Shown here piece after piece: positions 24,417 to 36,700 of a stretch of DNA of 64,000 nucleotides. Position 1 is the first letter of the stretch. The number at the start of each line of letters is the position of its first letter. The DNA comes from Alisma plantago-aquatica. Taxonomy: Eukaryota > Streptophyta > Magnoliopsida > Alismatales > Alismataceae. The notes under the pieces are model-generated. The model saw only the letters and a program-made list of their open reading frames with translations, did not search any database and was not told the origin of the DNA. A program made the position numbers and the translations under genes. The stretch lies in NCBI GenBank assembly GCA_963693085.1, contig OY856409.1:299874558-299938557 (forward strand), given 5' to 3'.

Positions 24417-25971
24417 TGTGGGCTCCGATCTCCAAACCACGAATTAATCCCGATTTAAACATGTGCGGAAGCAATCGGTAAACAGCGGAAGACAAAATCA
24501 CGGGAAATTAAAACTTTTCGAGACAAGAGCCTGAAACCACAAACCTTTTCCATAGAAAAAGGATTTAACTGTTTACATCACTGACAATTACTTCTTGAGT
24601 AATTATATACAACATGATACAAAAATTCTCAAGAGTTCATACTCCAAAACACTCCAGGACCTGAGAGTACAGAGGACATATAGGACTTGACTCTATCTAC
24701 ACCATGAAGCAGGCTAGATCTCCACCTGAGATAGTTACTGTTCCTGATGCTGCTGTTGCTGGGATTGGTCACCAGAGTTCTTGTTCCTCCGTCTTCGACG
24801 ACCACCTAAAAAGTAGAAGTCTACGGGGTGAGACAATTATACATAATTGCCCCAGCGAGAGTTATAACTCTCCACTAGAAGCTTTATAAGCAAAGCAGGG
24901 AATAACGAAAGCAATAAAAGCCTTCAGGATATTCACTAGCAGTTTTGATGATAAGCAGAGTTCAATCAATATTTAAATATGAGAACATCTATGCTATTCA
25001 AGGTAACATCAATCAAATAACTCGTAGATAACTCTAACAGATATACTACGCTGTTGATTATGTTTTTCAAACATTATTGTTATGCCCTGTGGAGATGAGG
25101 CATACCACTCATACTCCAACTGATCACTAAGAAGTCACATCAGTATCATACATAGGTCATTAAAAGAGCCGGATTCTTATGACCTCATCTTCCTCAGTCA
25201 GTTAGAGGATTGATTGTTTGACATCTGGCGGGATGTCTTTATAATAGCTCACCAGGGTACTATGGTCCTTCGCTATTTTTAGAGTTACAGTGGCATTCTG
25301 TACTCTCTTTGCTATCAGAAGATTTCTTGTTTATCTTTCACCGATACGGTATTTGTGTCTTTAAGGGAGTGTAGAGATACATCTCACCTTTAGGACTTTA
25401 TGGTGGGGTCTGATGGACTACTAGAATCTACATCATCCTCTCACCCTTTCTTTTATAGTAAAGGTATGACGGACTACAAGAATCTACATCAAATACCTAC
25501 ACTAGGATGTAAGGTTCTACACATCCATGTACCCCACATACTCAAAAGTATGTGATCCAGGAGTTCCCTTAGGAAAACCTGTTTCACCATCATTTAGACT
25601 CTGACAATGATGGATCTATGATCAGGGCTCTACATTTCACTTGATTAGTTAGGTACATTCAGTATTCTTATCATCATACAATAACACAGCTATATATGAG
25701 AATACTAAAATGTAGCAGGCCTAACTTATCACAATCATCAGTTATTTCATCTCAAGTCATATGTCAAGCATGACCTTGATAACATTTATGGCTCTTACAA
25801 CCCATAATTCACAAAAGATGTCACTTAACAGTGCATCAAGATGATTCATTATTCATAAAGCTTAAGACATGCTTTCAATGAATATAACATGGTATTCCAT
25901 ACCTGGGTGTGACCATCATTTCATAATAACCTGCATGGTTAATTCAACAGATAATAGTAAACAATTCAACA

Positions 25972-27467
25972 ATTAGGGTTTACTATTCATCTTTCATGTC
26001 ATCACCCTAAAATTAGGGTTTACTATTCACTCCATGGTGAATTGTACTCATTACATCATCATGTAAGAGAAACATCATCATTAAGGCTCTTAATTAAGAT
26101 TAAGATCCATTAGATATCATAATTAGGGTTTCCATGACCTCACATAGGTGGGTCATTCCCTAATCATGCACATTCATGTGTATTTGAAGTATCTCACTTG
26201 AGTTTCCACCCAAAAAGGGTACTTCTCTCTCTAGGATACTTTCTCTCTCTAGAAATACTTTCTCTCTCCTCTCACTAGTAGATGGTGACAACACCACTCT
26301 AGATCAGGTTGAGATAAGTCTCCATTGACTAACATGAGCCAAAACATCAACATCATGTGATTAGGGTTTGATTAGAACAAGGTTTTACCCCTTTAGACCC
26401 CTCAAGGGTATTTTGGTAATTTGCCACATGATCACCATCATGGGTTAACTTACTAATCACATAGTCCCTTAATGACCTAGGTTACCATTAGGGTTTAGAT
26501 TGGATCACCATTGAACTAGTTACACCATCAAATGGTTAAGTACAAACCATCACCAATCTCCAAACGGTTTCAACCTTCAAACGGTTTCAACCACCCAAAC
26601 GGTCTTGAGACCGTTTGGAGGTGAAGACCGTTTGGAAGGGTTGACTTCCAAACCGTTTGGAGCTTCAATTGGTTTGAAACCGTTTGATCAAAATTACTTG
26701 AGATCGATTGGACCAAACGATCCTGAGGTCGTTTGAGCCCAAACGATCTTGAGACCGTTTGGCCCCAAACGGTCTTGAGACCGTTTGGCCCCAAACGGTC
26801 TTGAGACCGTTTGGATCCAAACGGTCTTGAGACCGTTTGGTCCAAAAAGGGCTCAAACCGTTTGGACCTCCAAAGTGGTTCAAAGGTTACCAAAGTTCAT
26901 GGATATGTGTGTTGAAGCCCTCAATTGGTCAAATCTATGCTAACCACTTATAAATTGAGTCAATTAGGGTTAGCCTTAGCCTATTAGACATCAAATTGAC
27001 CCTCAATTGCAATCCAATTAGGGTTCAATCGTTCTCAATTAGGGTTTCAAATCGGATGGTCATCAATGTTCAACAATATGAATCAACTCAAGGTTGAACC
27101 TATCAATTGACCTCCAATTGGGCTCAAACTTGGCCCAAACGGTCTTGAGGTCGTTTGGACATCATCCAAACGGTCTTGAGACCGTTTGCCCAAAGTTTGA
27201 CCAAAGTCCAAGTCGTTTTGACTAAGGTTGAAGTCCAATTAGGTCAAAATCAGCAACTTTCATCAATTTCATCAATTTCCTACAATTGGACCCTCAAACC
27301 ATTAGATTAACTCAACCCTAGACCTTCAAACGGTCTTGGGTTGTGACCAAACGGTCTTAGGACCGTTTGGAGGAATCCCCAAACGGTCTTGAGACCGTTT
27401 GGGTCCTTCAACCCAAAACTCAACAAGATCTATGTTCCAAATCAGCACTTTTTCACCCGATTAGGGT
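25972..27467 (-). repeat. Telo-box-like motifs in Tekay LTR1
   Basis: ATTAGGGTTT on the plus strand (AAACCCTAAT on the element strand) recurs exactly near 25972, 26012, 26122, 26360, 26488, 27038 and 27458, with partial copies near 26966 and 27018. They are dispersed, not tandem. The same sites are present in LTR2 and LTR3. Confidence 0.8.
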
Positions 27468-27712
27468 TTCATGTTGAAGTGGCTTCAACTCCCAATTGGT
27501 TAAGAATTAGACTTTTATTCTTTGCAGAGATGAAATTCAATATGTTAGGAACAGACCCTCAAACGGTCGTCCCTTGGTCAACTCTTTCAAATGGTCTTGA
27601 GAACGTTTCAATCCAAACGGTCTTGCAAGACCGTTTGAGAGCAAACGGTTTGAAACCGTTTGAACCCAAACGGTTTGCAACCGTTTGGACCAAAAAGGGT
27701 CCAAGGTCGTTT
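26570..27712. repeat. Palindrome array in LTR1
   Basis: Four clusters (26570-26880, 27131-27190, 27328-27412, 27558-27712) of the near-perfect palindrome AAACGGTCTTGAGACCGTTT and variants. By eye there are six exact copies plus many variants such as AAACGGTTTGAAACCGTTT. In the first cluster the spacing is about 26 bp. Arms of nine bases (AAACGGTCT/AGACCGTTT) flank a TG centre. Confidence 0.88.
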
Positions 27713-28208
27713 GAAAAAGTAACATAGGGAATCACGCCCCTCATCTTCAACCTCTTGCAAGGTCGATTTCTCCACTGATTTGCTTGCAAACGTGCAAGGA
27801 AGAAGGGTGGTAAAGGAGAATTTACCAAGTAAATTGCAAGAATTGAGCATACATATAAAGCATAAGTTTAGAGTTATAAAACCCGCCTAAAGGTTGATCT
27901 TAGAGCTCCAAGCCTTCAAGATCCAAGATTTAATGGCGTCCTTGAGCTTCCACAACTTGGTGAGAGGTGAATTCTCCAAGGAAACGTTGCTTTGGTCGGC
28001 TAGAACAAGAAGACTAAGTAAGCTAACCATAAAACCAACCTTAGAAAGTGAATTCCTCCATGAATTCGAGCTAGAAGGTGGGGTTCTCTTACCTAGAACA
28101 GGTTGGTCGTCCCCCCTGAGCTCCAGAGCTATCCTTGGTCGTTTTAGCAAGAAAGGAAGAGAAATGAAGGAAAGAAAGTTCGTTCACTTAATTGCAAGGG
28201 AAAAGGGC

Positions 28209-28215
28209 TTATATA
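28209..28215 (-). promoter_or_regulatory. TATA box of Tekay LTR1
   Basis: TATATAA on the element strand, conserved at 37500-37506 and 46758-46764. It is about 0.7 kb into the LTR, a plausible U3 promoter position, with transcription starting near 28180. Inferred from the motif only. Confidence 0.6.
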
Positions 28216-28905
28216 CTTTAGCCTCTTTTACACCCTAAGGACCTCACAAGATTGGAAGTCACATCTAGGTCCCTCCTTGCTCAAGGGCACGTCCAAACCT
28301 ATCTATCCTTATGCAAATCTCATGAAATCTCAAGATCTAAGGGTAAAGGAATCCAACCTTCAACTAGGGTACATACATGAAAGATTTCTATACCCAAATT
28401 AGGTGTCTTTTACCACAAAGTTCATCTTTTCTTATCTGATCAATCTTTGATGTGCCCCTTTCATCATTTCCACTCTAAATGATGACAAGAGTCTTAAAAG
28501 ATGTTTTAGATATTAAGAATTACAACTTGGACCCCTCAATTTGGGTAAATTGCACTTTACCCCAAACTAGGGTTTCCGAGCATGGGAATTGCTTCCACAG
28601 CTGCACCTTGGTGCTCAAGCTTGGGAAATCCCTCAAACTTTACCATAGACATCCTCATGATGTCTCAACATCAAAGGAACATCTTATCTTGTGAATTTTG
28701 CAAGTTCAACCCTTAAACTGGGTAATTTGCACATAGGTCCCTGCATACAACACAATGCTACAACTTTATACAAAAAGGAGCAATATTGAAAGTAAATGTT
28801 CCTGAGGAACTTAATTACATGCCAGGGAGTGTTCACAAGTATATTAATTACATATTTAGGCAAAACTTCCAGGGTTAGGTCATAACCCAGGTCAGGGGTG
28901 TTACA

Positions 28906-28921
28906 AATTCTTTACCCCTTC
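28906..28921 (-). other. Polypurine tract, interior 1
   Basis: GAAGGGGTAAAGAATT on the element strand abuts the 3' LTR start TGTAACACC; identical at 38197-38212. It primes plus-strand DNA synthesis. Confidence 0.8.
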
Positions 28922-28955
28922 AAAAGGATTTCGTCCCCGAAATCGATAAAGCATA

Positions 28956-31900
28956 TTATAAGAAAAGAGCAGGATATTTTCTTCTCATTTCATCTTCTAG
29001 TTCCCAAGTGGCTTCTTCAACACCACGATGGTTCCAGAGGACTTTTACAAGGCTTATATCCTTCTTCTTTAACTTTTTAGTTCTGTTATCGAGGATTGAC
29101 ACTGGTCCCTCCTCATACGTTATATCTTCATTCAATTCTACTTCCATAGGTTGTAGAACTGACTCGGTATCTGGATGACATTTCCTCAGCATGGAAATGT
29201 GAAACACAGGGTGCAGCTTCTGCAACTCCTGAGGTAACTCTAGTCTATAGGCCACCTTTCCAACTTTTTCAACAATTGGATAAGGTCCCATAAATCTAGG
29301 AGCTAACTTTCCTTTTTTCCCAAAACGAAGGACTCCTTTCCAAGGTGAGACCTTGAGATACACTCTGTCTCCAACCTGAAATTCTAGGGGTCTACGACGT
29401 TTATCGGCATACGACTTCTGCCTATCTTGTACAGTCTTAAGCTGTTGTTGTATAACTTTAATCTTTTCTGTAGTTTGCTGTACAAGATCAGGGCCTAACA
29501 ACTGGTGCTCACCAGTTTCATACCAACACAAGGGTGATCTACAACGTCTACCATATAAGGCTTCATATGGTGCCATATCAATGCTATGTTGATAGCTATT
29601 GTTATAGGCAAACTCTATCAAGCTTAGATGTAGATCCCAACTCCCGGTAAACTGGAGAACACATGCTCTCAACAGATCTTCTAAGGTCTGTATAGTCCTT
29701 TCTGACTGTCCATCAGTCTGGGGATGAAAGGCTGTATTAAACCTTAGCTTGGTGCCTAGGGCTCTGTGTAACTGTTCCCAAAAGCGACTTGTAAACTGGG
29801 GACCTCTGTCAGAAACTATAGTGACAAGAACTCCGTGCAAACACACTATCTCTTGAACATATATCTGGGATAACCTCTCAGCAGAATAGGTTGTTTTGAC
29901 AGGTAAGAAATGTGCTGTCTTTGTCAACCTATCAACAATTACCCAAATGGAATCATGTCCTTTGTTTGTCCTGGGTAGGCCAACAACAAAGTCCATGGTC
30001 ACATGGTCCCACTTCCACTGTGGTATGGGTAAGGGTTGCATTGTTCCTGCAGGTCTCTGGTGTTCAGCCTTGACCTGCTGACACATAGGACACCTCAGAA
30101 CAAACTCAGCTACATCCTTCTTCATCCCAGGCCACCAATACATATCCTTCAAGTTTCGATACATCTTGGTGCTCCCTGGATGCATAGCATACATCGAAGA
30201 ATGAGCTTCTTCCAGGACTAACTTCCTCAGGTTGTTCACATCTGGCACTATCATCCTTCCATGATAGCATGCCACCTGGTCATCTGACTCATGAAAACCT
30301 TCTCGCTTCTCATCTCCAAACTCAGATCTAATCTGTTGTACAAAAACATCTACTTGTTGTGCCTCCCTTATCTGCTCTCTTAAGGTAGGTTTAATCTGCA
30401 TCTCAGCTAACAGACCAGCTAACAATGATGCCTTTATCTGCACATTGTCTTGCCTTAAAGAGATAAGCATATCTCTTCTAGAGCATACTAAGGAACTTAG
30501 TTGTGCCCTATCCATGGTTGATGTTGCTGATTTCCTACTCAAGGCATCAGCAACCACATTGGCTTTGCCCGGATGGTAATCAATTGTACAATCGTAGTCC
30601 TTGATTAACTCCATCCAGCGATGTTGCCTCATATTAAGCTCATGTTGAGTGAAGATGTACTTAAGGTTCTTGTGGTCTGTGAAAATCTGAAAAGTCTCTC
30701 CGTAGAGATAATGTCTCCAGATTTTCAAAGCATGGACCACAGCAGCTAACTCTAGATCGTGTGTTGGATAATTCTCCTCGTGTTTCTTAAGCTGTCGGGA
30801 AGCAAAAGAAATCACTTGTTTATCCTGCATCAACACACATCCAAGTCCATTCTTGGAGGCATCACAAAAGATTATATATTCCTTTCCTTGCTCAGGTAAC
30901 ACAAGCACAGGTGCACTTGTTAACCTCTCCTTCAACAGCTGAAAAGACTGTTGACACTTATCACTCCAAGCAAAAGGAACATCCTTTTGGGTTAACTTGG
31001 TCAAAGGTAAGGCTATAGAACTGAAATTCTTAATAAACCTTCGATAATAACCAGCTAACCCCAAGAAACTTCTAATCTCCGTCGGTGTCTTCGGTTGTTC
31101 CCACTGTAGAACAGATTCTATCTTTGCAGGGTCAACACGAATTCCCGAGGCAGATACCACATGTCCAAGGAAGGATACTTCAGATAACCAAAACTCACAC
31201 TTGCTAAACTTAGCGTATAGCTTATGTTCCCTTAGCAAGGTCAAAGTCTGGCGAAGGTGCTGCTCATGCTGCTGAGCATCCTTACTATAAATCAGTATGT
31301 CATCTATGAAGACGAAAACACACTGATCAAGAAAAGGTCGAAAGACTCTATTCATGAGTTCCATGAATGCAGCCGGTGCATTGGTTAGTCCAAACGACAT
31401 AACTGTGAACTCATAGTGACCATATCTTGTCCTAAAGGCAGACTTGGATATGTCACTGTCCTTAATGCGGATTTGATGATATCCAGACCTTAAGTCTATC
31501 TTGGAAAAGACTGTTGCACCACGCAACTGGTCGAAAAGATCATCAATCCTCGGCAAAGGATACTTATTCTTTATTGTTACTTTATTGAGTTGTCTATAAT
31601 CAATGCACAACCGCATCGATCCATCTTTCTTTTTAACAAACAAAACTGGAGCACCCCAAGGTGAGGTACTCGGTCGGATGAAACCCTTCTCAAGTAACTC
31701 TTGAAGCTGTTTCTTGAGTTCTGCCATCTCAGCAGGCGCCATCCTATACGGAGTCTGGGCTATGGGTTTCGTATCTGGGACCAAATTGATCTCAAAATCA
31801 ATTTCCCGGGGTGGTGGTATACCAGGAAGTTCCTCGGGAAACACATCCTCGAATTCCCTGACTATCGGAATTTCAGCAGGGTTGGAACTCTCCTTGGTAA

Positions 31901-32627
31901 CATCTACCACATGGGCTAAGAATGCGTAGCATCCTTGCCTCATCAACTTATCAGCAACCATAGTTGATACAAGACAGGTGGGCAGAATCTTTCTTTCACC
32001 TTGAAAGATCCATGTGTTGCTTTCATCAGCAAACACAGCCAGCTTGGACTCACAATCCAAGACAACTCGATACCTTTCCAAGGTATCCATCCCTAGGATT
32101 ATATCAAATCCTTGCATATCAAGTGGTATGAGATCCACTTGAATGCGATGTTTAGAAAAGAAGAGTACGCAAGGAGAGCATACTTCTTGCAGAACAGCAG
32201 ACCCACTCAACGGAGTCTCCAACAACAACTTATCTGCCCTATGACTAGTTATCATATTGCAGTTACGAATCTCTCTTCGAGTGATGAAAGAGTGTGTAGC
32301 ACCCGGGTCAATCAAAACAGATACTACACAAGATTTAGACATATCAGAATATAAAAGTTCCATCTGACCTGTCACTACTTGTGGATTGACCACTGCCTCT
32401 GGTGGGTTCATAGCATAGAACCTCGCTGTAGCCTGTTGTTGAGGTGGTGCTGATGATCCAGCTTGAGACGCTTGCCCGCGTCCTCGACCCGTTCCTTGAG
32501 ATTGTCCTCCCTGTGATCCCTGTTGTCCTTGTCTCAGAGGTTGTGTCACACTGACAGGCCTAGATCGGCAGTCCTTAATCAAATGTCCCACCTTACCACA
32601 GTTGTAGCATCTTTTTTCTTGTGGTCT
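28956..32627 (-). CDS. Tekay pol polyprotein, copy 1
   Basis: Open frame in the same frame as gag; it starts after a TAA at 32628-32630, so it has no start of its own. Counting from the first internal Met (32591): protease IDPGATHSF (D95), reverse transcriptase with CIDYRQLNK and FIDD (428-431), RNase H (D577, E614, D639, D682, with TDHKNLKYI), integrase with HHCC finger (H796/H804, C834, C837) and D867, D928, E964, then a chromodomain-like tail ([16 protein letters not shown], near 1185) characteristic of Tekay/Del. All catalytic residues are present. It would copy the RNA and integrate the cDNA, with the tail steering to chromatin. Upstream it includes the [14 protein letters not shown] zinc knuckle that belongs to Gag. 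Confidence 0.93.
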   Translation of the reverse strand, partial: RPQEKRCYNCGKVGHLIKDCRSRPVSVTQPLRQGQQGSQGGQSQGTGRGRGQASQAGSSAPPQQQATARFYAMNPPEAVVNPQVVTGQMELLYSDMSKSCVVSVLIDPGATHSFITRREIRNCNMITSHRADKLLLETPLSGSAVLQEVCSPCVLFFSKHRIQVDLIPLDMQGFDIILGMDTLERYRVVLDCESKLAVFADESNTWIFQGERKILPTCLVSTMVADKLMRQGCYAFLAHVVDVTKESSNPAEIPIVREFEDVFPEELPGIPPPREIDFEINLVPDTKPIAQTPYRMAPAEMAELKKQLQELLEKGFIRPSTSPWGAPVLFVKKKDGSMRLCIDYRQLNKVTIKNKYPLPRIDDLFDQLRGATVFSKIDLRSGYHQIRIKDSDISKSAFRTRYGHYEFTVMSFGLTNAPAAFMELMNRVFRPFLDQCVFVFIDDILIYSKDAQQHEQHLRQTLTLLREHKLYAKFSKCEFWLSEVSFLGHVVSASGIRVDPAKIESVLQWEQPKTPTEIRSFLGLAGYYRRFIKNFSSIALPLTKLTQKDVPFAWSDKCQQSFQLLKERLTSAPVLVLPEQGKEYIIFCDASKNGLGCVLMQDKQVISFASRQLKKHEENYPTHDLELAAVVHALKIWRHYLYGETFQIFTDHKNLKYIFTQHELNMRQHRWMELIKDYDCTIDYHPGKANVVADALSRKSATSTMDRAQLSSLVCSRRDMLISLRQDNVQIKASLLAGLLAEMQIKPTLREQIREAQQVDVFVQQIRSEFGDEKREGFHESDDQVACYHGRMIVPDVNNLRKLVLEEAHSSMYAMHPGSTKMYRNLKDMYWWPGMKKDVAEFVLRCPMCQQVKAEHQRPAGTMQPLPIPQWKWDHVTMDFVVGLPRTNKGHDSIWVIVDRLTKTAHFLPVKTTYSAERLSQIYVQEIVCLHGVLVTIVSDRGPQFTSRFWEQLHRALGTKLRFNTAFHPQTDGQSERTIQTLEDLLRACVLQFTGSWDLHLSLIEFAYNNSYQHSIDMAPYEALYGRRCRSPLCWYETGEHQLLGPDLVQQTTEKIKVIQQQLKTVQDRQKSYADKRRRPLEFQVGDRVYLKVSPWKGVLRFGKKGKLAPRFMGPYPIVEKVGKVAYRLELPQELQKLHPVFHISMLRKCHPDTESVLQPMEVELNEDITYEEGPVSILDNRTKKLKKKDISLVKVLWNHRGVEEATWELEDEMRRKYPALFL

Positions 32628-33602
32628 TTATGGTCCGGTAGCAGACATTGATGCAGAACTCTGTGTCTCCCGAGGTGGTTGTCCTCTTCCTCTACCTCTA
32701 CTAGGAGACCACTGAGTCTGAGGACTAGATCTAGATGGTGGAGGGTTAGGTGCAGAGGATCTAGACTTCTTAAAGTCCATAGATGAAGAACCCTGGAACT
32801 GTGGATACCTCTTCTGTGTTTGCCTTTTTTCAACCACAGATCTCTCTATCCTTCGGACTGACTCAACGAAGGTAGAGAATCTCTCTCGGTTCTCTAAGGC
32901 AGACACTGGGGTAGACATGTCAGCATTCAACCCCTTCTCAAACCTTTTGATTCTTTCTTCTTCTGTGGCAGCCATGTGCGGACAAAACCGCAACAACTCC
33001 ATGAACTTAGCTTCGTACTCGCTAATGTGCATCATACCCTGTCTCAGTCACTCAAACTGAGAGATCTTCTCGTCTAGGAAGGTCTTTAGGAAATACCTTT
33101 GAACAAATTCCCGCCGAAAGTCTTCCCACAAGATCTCTATTCCAGGTCTCTTCTGCTCTTCCATGGTCCACCAGTGACCAGCACTTCCTTTGAGAAGATA
33201 GACAGCATGTCTAACCTTCTCAGCTTCAGGGATGTTGAGGATCCTGAAAGCCTTCTCCAGCTCTGTCAACCACAGATCAGCATCTGCGGGGTCAGCAGTC
33301 CCATGGTACTCGGTAGCTCCGACACGACGTAGTCGCTCGAACGTCTTCCTGATACCTTGCCCCTCAGGCTGGACAGGTGCCCTAGGTGCAGGCATAGGCA
33401 ACCTGTCGGTTATGTGTGTCATGGCAGTCATAAACTGCCCAAACATTGTCTGGACTGCTGGGTTACCCATGTCAGCTGGGTCAAACTGGGGTGGCTCTCT
33501 AGGTTGTTCTGGTACAGGTTGTTCCACCTCTGGCACTCCTGCACCGCATTGAGGTGCACTGGCACTACTTTCTTCCACATTCTCATCATGTGGCTCTGAC
33601 AT
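32628..33602 (-). pseudogene. Tekay gag, copy 1, with stops
   Basis: The frame starts MSEPHDENVEESSASAPQ at 33602, with the Gag core FERLRRVGATEYHGTADP, ADLWLTELEKAF, GHWWTMEEQKRPG and FERLRQG-like segments followed by RRIERSVVEKRQTQK. It would form the capsid and bind RNA. A TGA at 33048-33050 (AGA in copy 2) truncates it after SQFE, and a TAA at 32628-32630 lies just before the zinc knuckle. The second stop is shared with copy 2. No frameshift exists; gag and pol form one frame. Confidence 0.9.
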
Positions 33603-33715
33603 CTTAAGTATCTTCTTCTCCTGAGGAGTAGAAGATTCTATTAGATAAGGAAGGAATACTAAAGATAGACTCGACTTCCTAAGTCCTATGCCTCTGTAGA
33701 CTCGGCGAACCTAGA

Positions 33716-33727
33716 GCTCTGATACCA
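33716..33727 (-). promoter_or_regulatory. tRNA-iMet PBS, interior 1
   Basis: The plus strand GCTCTGATACCA gives TGGTATCAGAGC on the element strand, six bases from the LTR2 edge. Confidence 0.9.
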
Positions 33728-33733
33728 CTTAAT

Positions 33734-36700
33734 TGTGGGCTCTGATCTCCAAACCACGAATTAATCCCGATTTAAACATGTGCGGAAGCAATCAGTAAAC
33801 AGCGGAAGACAAAATCACGGGAAATTAAAACTTTTCGAGACAAGAGCCTGAAACCACAAACCTTTTCCATAGAAAAAGGATTTAACTGTTTACATCACTG
33901 ACAATTACTTCTTGAGTAATTATATACAACATGATACAAAAATTCTCAAGAGTTCATACTCCAAAACACTCCAGGACCTGAGAGTACAGAGGACATATAG
34001 GACTTGACTCTATCTACACCATGAAGCAGGCTAGATCTCCACCTGAGATAGTTACTGCTCCTGATGCTGCTGTTGCTGGGATTGGTCACCAGAGTTCTTG
34101 TTCCTCCGTCTTCGACGACCACCTAAAAAGTAGAAGTCTACGGGGTGAGACAATTATACATAATTGCCCCAGCGAGAGTTATAACTCTCCACTAGAAGCT
34201 TTATAAGCAAAGCAGGGAATAACTAAAGCAATAAAAGCCTTCAGGATATTCACTAGCAGTTTTGATGATAAGCAGAGTTCAATCAATATTTAAATATGAG
34301 AACATCTATGCTATTCAAGGTAACATCAATCAAATAACTCGTAGATAACTCTAACAGATATACTACACTGTTGATTATGTTTTTCAAACATTATTGTTAT
34401 GCCCTGTGGAGATGAGGCATACCACTCATACTCCAACTGATCACTAAGAAGTCACATAAGTATCATACATAGGTCATTAAAAGAGCCGGATTCTTATGAC
34501 CTCATCTTCCTCAGTCAGTTAGAGGATTGATTGTTTGACATCTGGCGGGATGTCTTTATAATAGCTCACCAGGGTACTCTGGTCCTTCGCTATTTTTAGA
34601 GTTACAGTGGCATTCTGTACTCTCTTCGCTATCGGAAGATTTCTTGTTTATCTTTCACCGATACGGTATTTGTGTCTTTAAGGGAGTGTAGAGATACATC
34701 TCACCTTTAGGACTTTATGGTGGGGTCTGATGGACTACTAGAATCTACATCATCCTCTCACCCTTTCTTTTATAGTGAAGGTATGAAGGACTACAAGAAT
34801 CTACATCAAATACCTACACTAGGATGTAAGGTTCTACACATCCATGTACCCCACATACTCAAAAGTATGTGATCCAGGAGTTCCCTTAGGAAAACCTGTT
34901 TCACCATCATTTAGACTCTGACAATGATGGATCTATGATCAGGGGTCTACATTTCACTTGATTAGTTAGGTACATTCAGTATTCTTATCATCATACAATA
35001 ACACAGCTATATATGAGAATACTAAAATGTAGCAGGCCTAACTTATCACAATCATCAGTTATTTCATCTCAAGTCATCTGTCAAGCATGACCTTGATAAC
35101 ATTTATGGCTCTTACAGCCCATAATTCACAAAAGATGTCACTTAACAGTGCATCAAGATGATTCATTATTCATAAAGCTTAAGACATGCTTTCAATGAAT
35201 ATAACATGGTATTCCATACCTGGGTGTGACCATCATTTCATAATAACCTGCATGGTTAATTCAACAGATAATAGTAAACAATTCAACAATTAGGGTTTAC
35301 TATTCATCTTTCATGTCATCACCCTAAAATTAGGGTTTACTATTCACTCCATGGTGAATTGTACTCATTACATCATCATGTAAGAGAAACATCATCATTA
35401 AGGCTCTTAATTAAGATTAAGATCCATTAGATATCAAAATTAGGGTTTCCATGACCTCACATAGGTGGGTCATTCCCTAATCATGCACATTCATGTGTAT
35501 TTGAAGTATCTCACTTGAGTTTCCACCCAAAAAGGGTACTTCTCTCTCTAGGATACTTTCTCTCTCTAGAAATACTTTCTCTCTCCTCTCACTAGTAGAT
35601 GGTGACAACACCACTCTAGATCAGGTTGAGATAAGTCTCCATTGACTAACATGAGCCAAAACATCAACATCATGTGATTAGGGTTTGATTAGAACAAGGT
35701 TTTACCCCTTTAGACCCCTCAAAAGTATTTTGGTAATTTGCCACATGATCACCATCATGGGTTAACTTACTAATCACATAGTCCCTTAATGACCTAGGTT
35801 ACCATTAGGGTTTAGATTGGATCACCATTGAACTAGTTACACCATCAAATGGTTAAGTACAAACCATCACCAATCTCCAAACGGTTTCAACCTTCAAACG
35901 GTTTCAACCACCCAAACGGTCTTGAGACCGTTTGGAGGTGAAGACCGTTTGGAAGGGTTGACTTCCAAACCGTTTGGAGCTTCAATTGGTTTGAAACCGT
36001 TTGATCAAAATTACTTGAGATCGATTGGACCAAACGATCCTGAGGTCGTTTGAGCCCAAACGATCTTGAGACCGTTTGGCCCCAAACGGTCTTGAGACCG
36101 TTTGGATCCAAACGGTCTTGAGACCGTTTGGTCCAAAAAGGGCTCAAACCGTTTGGACCTCCAAAGTGGTTCAAAGGTTACCAAAGTTCATGGATATGTG
36201 TGTTGAAGCCCTCAATTGGTCAAATCTATGCTAACCACTTATAAATTGAGTCAATTAGGGTTAGCCTTAGCCTATTAGACATCAAATTGACCCTCAATTG
36301 CAATCCAATTAGGGTTCAATCGTTCTCAATTAGGGTTTCAAATCGGATGGTCATCAATGTTCAACAATATGAATCAACTCAAGGTTGAACCTATCAATTG
36401 ACCTCCAATTGGGCTCAAACTTGGCCCAAACGGTCTTGAGGTCGTTTGGACATCATCCAAACGGTCTTGAGACCGTTTGCCCAAAGTTTGACCAAAGTCC
36501 AAGTCGTTTTGACTAAGGTTGAAGTCCAATTAGGTCAAAATCAGCAACTTTCATCAATTTCATCAATTTCCTACAATTGGACCCTCAAACCATTAGATTA
36601 ACTCAACCCTAGACCTTGAAACGGTCTTGGGTTGTGACCAAACGGTCTTAGGACCGTTTGGAGGAATCCCCAAACGGTCTTGAGACCGTTTGGGTCCTTC

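Larger units (their letters stand above)
24417..28905 (-). mobile_element. Tekay LTR1 (array 3' LTR)
   Basis: A 4489-bp LTR. On the element strand a TATA box (plus 28209-28215) divides a U3 of about 0.7 kb from a transcribed R-U5 of about 3.7 kb. R-U5 carries the palindrome clusters (26570-27712) and telo-box-like motifs (25972-27470). Short open frames on either strand are shared by all three LTRs simply because the LTRs are nearly identical. Confidence 0.93.

Noticed and set aside
25972..26021. Interstitial telomere repeat
   Set aside because: The TTAGGGTTT motifs are dispersed, never in tandem TTTAGGG runs.
26570..26880. Regularly spaced palindromic repeats looked like a CRISPR array
   Set aside because: Spacers are short and mostly repeats themselves, the array is in a plant LTR and recurs in all three LTRs, and no cas genes exist.
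27887..28150. 87-aa minus-strand frame repeated in the three Tekay LTRs
   Set aside because: Conservation is explained by near-identity of the LTRs; no known motif. At most an upstream leader frame.
33716..33727. tRNA-Met gene fragment
   Set aside because: Only the 12-base primer-binding site is present; there is no cloverleaf sequence.
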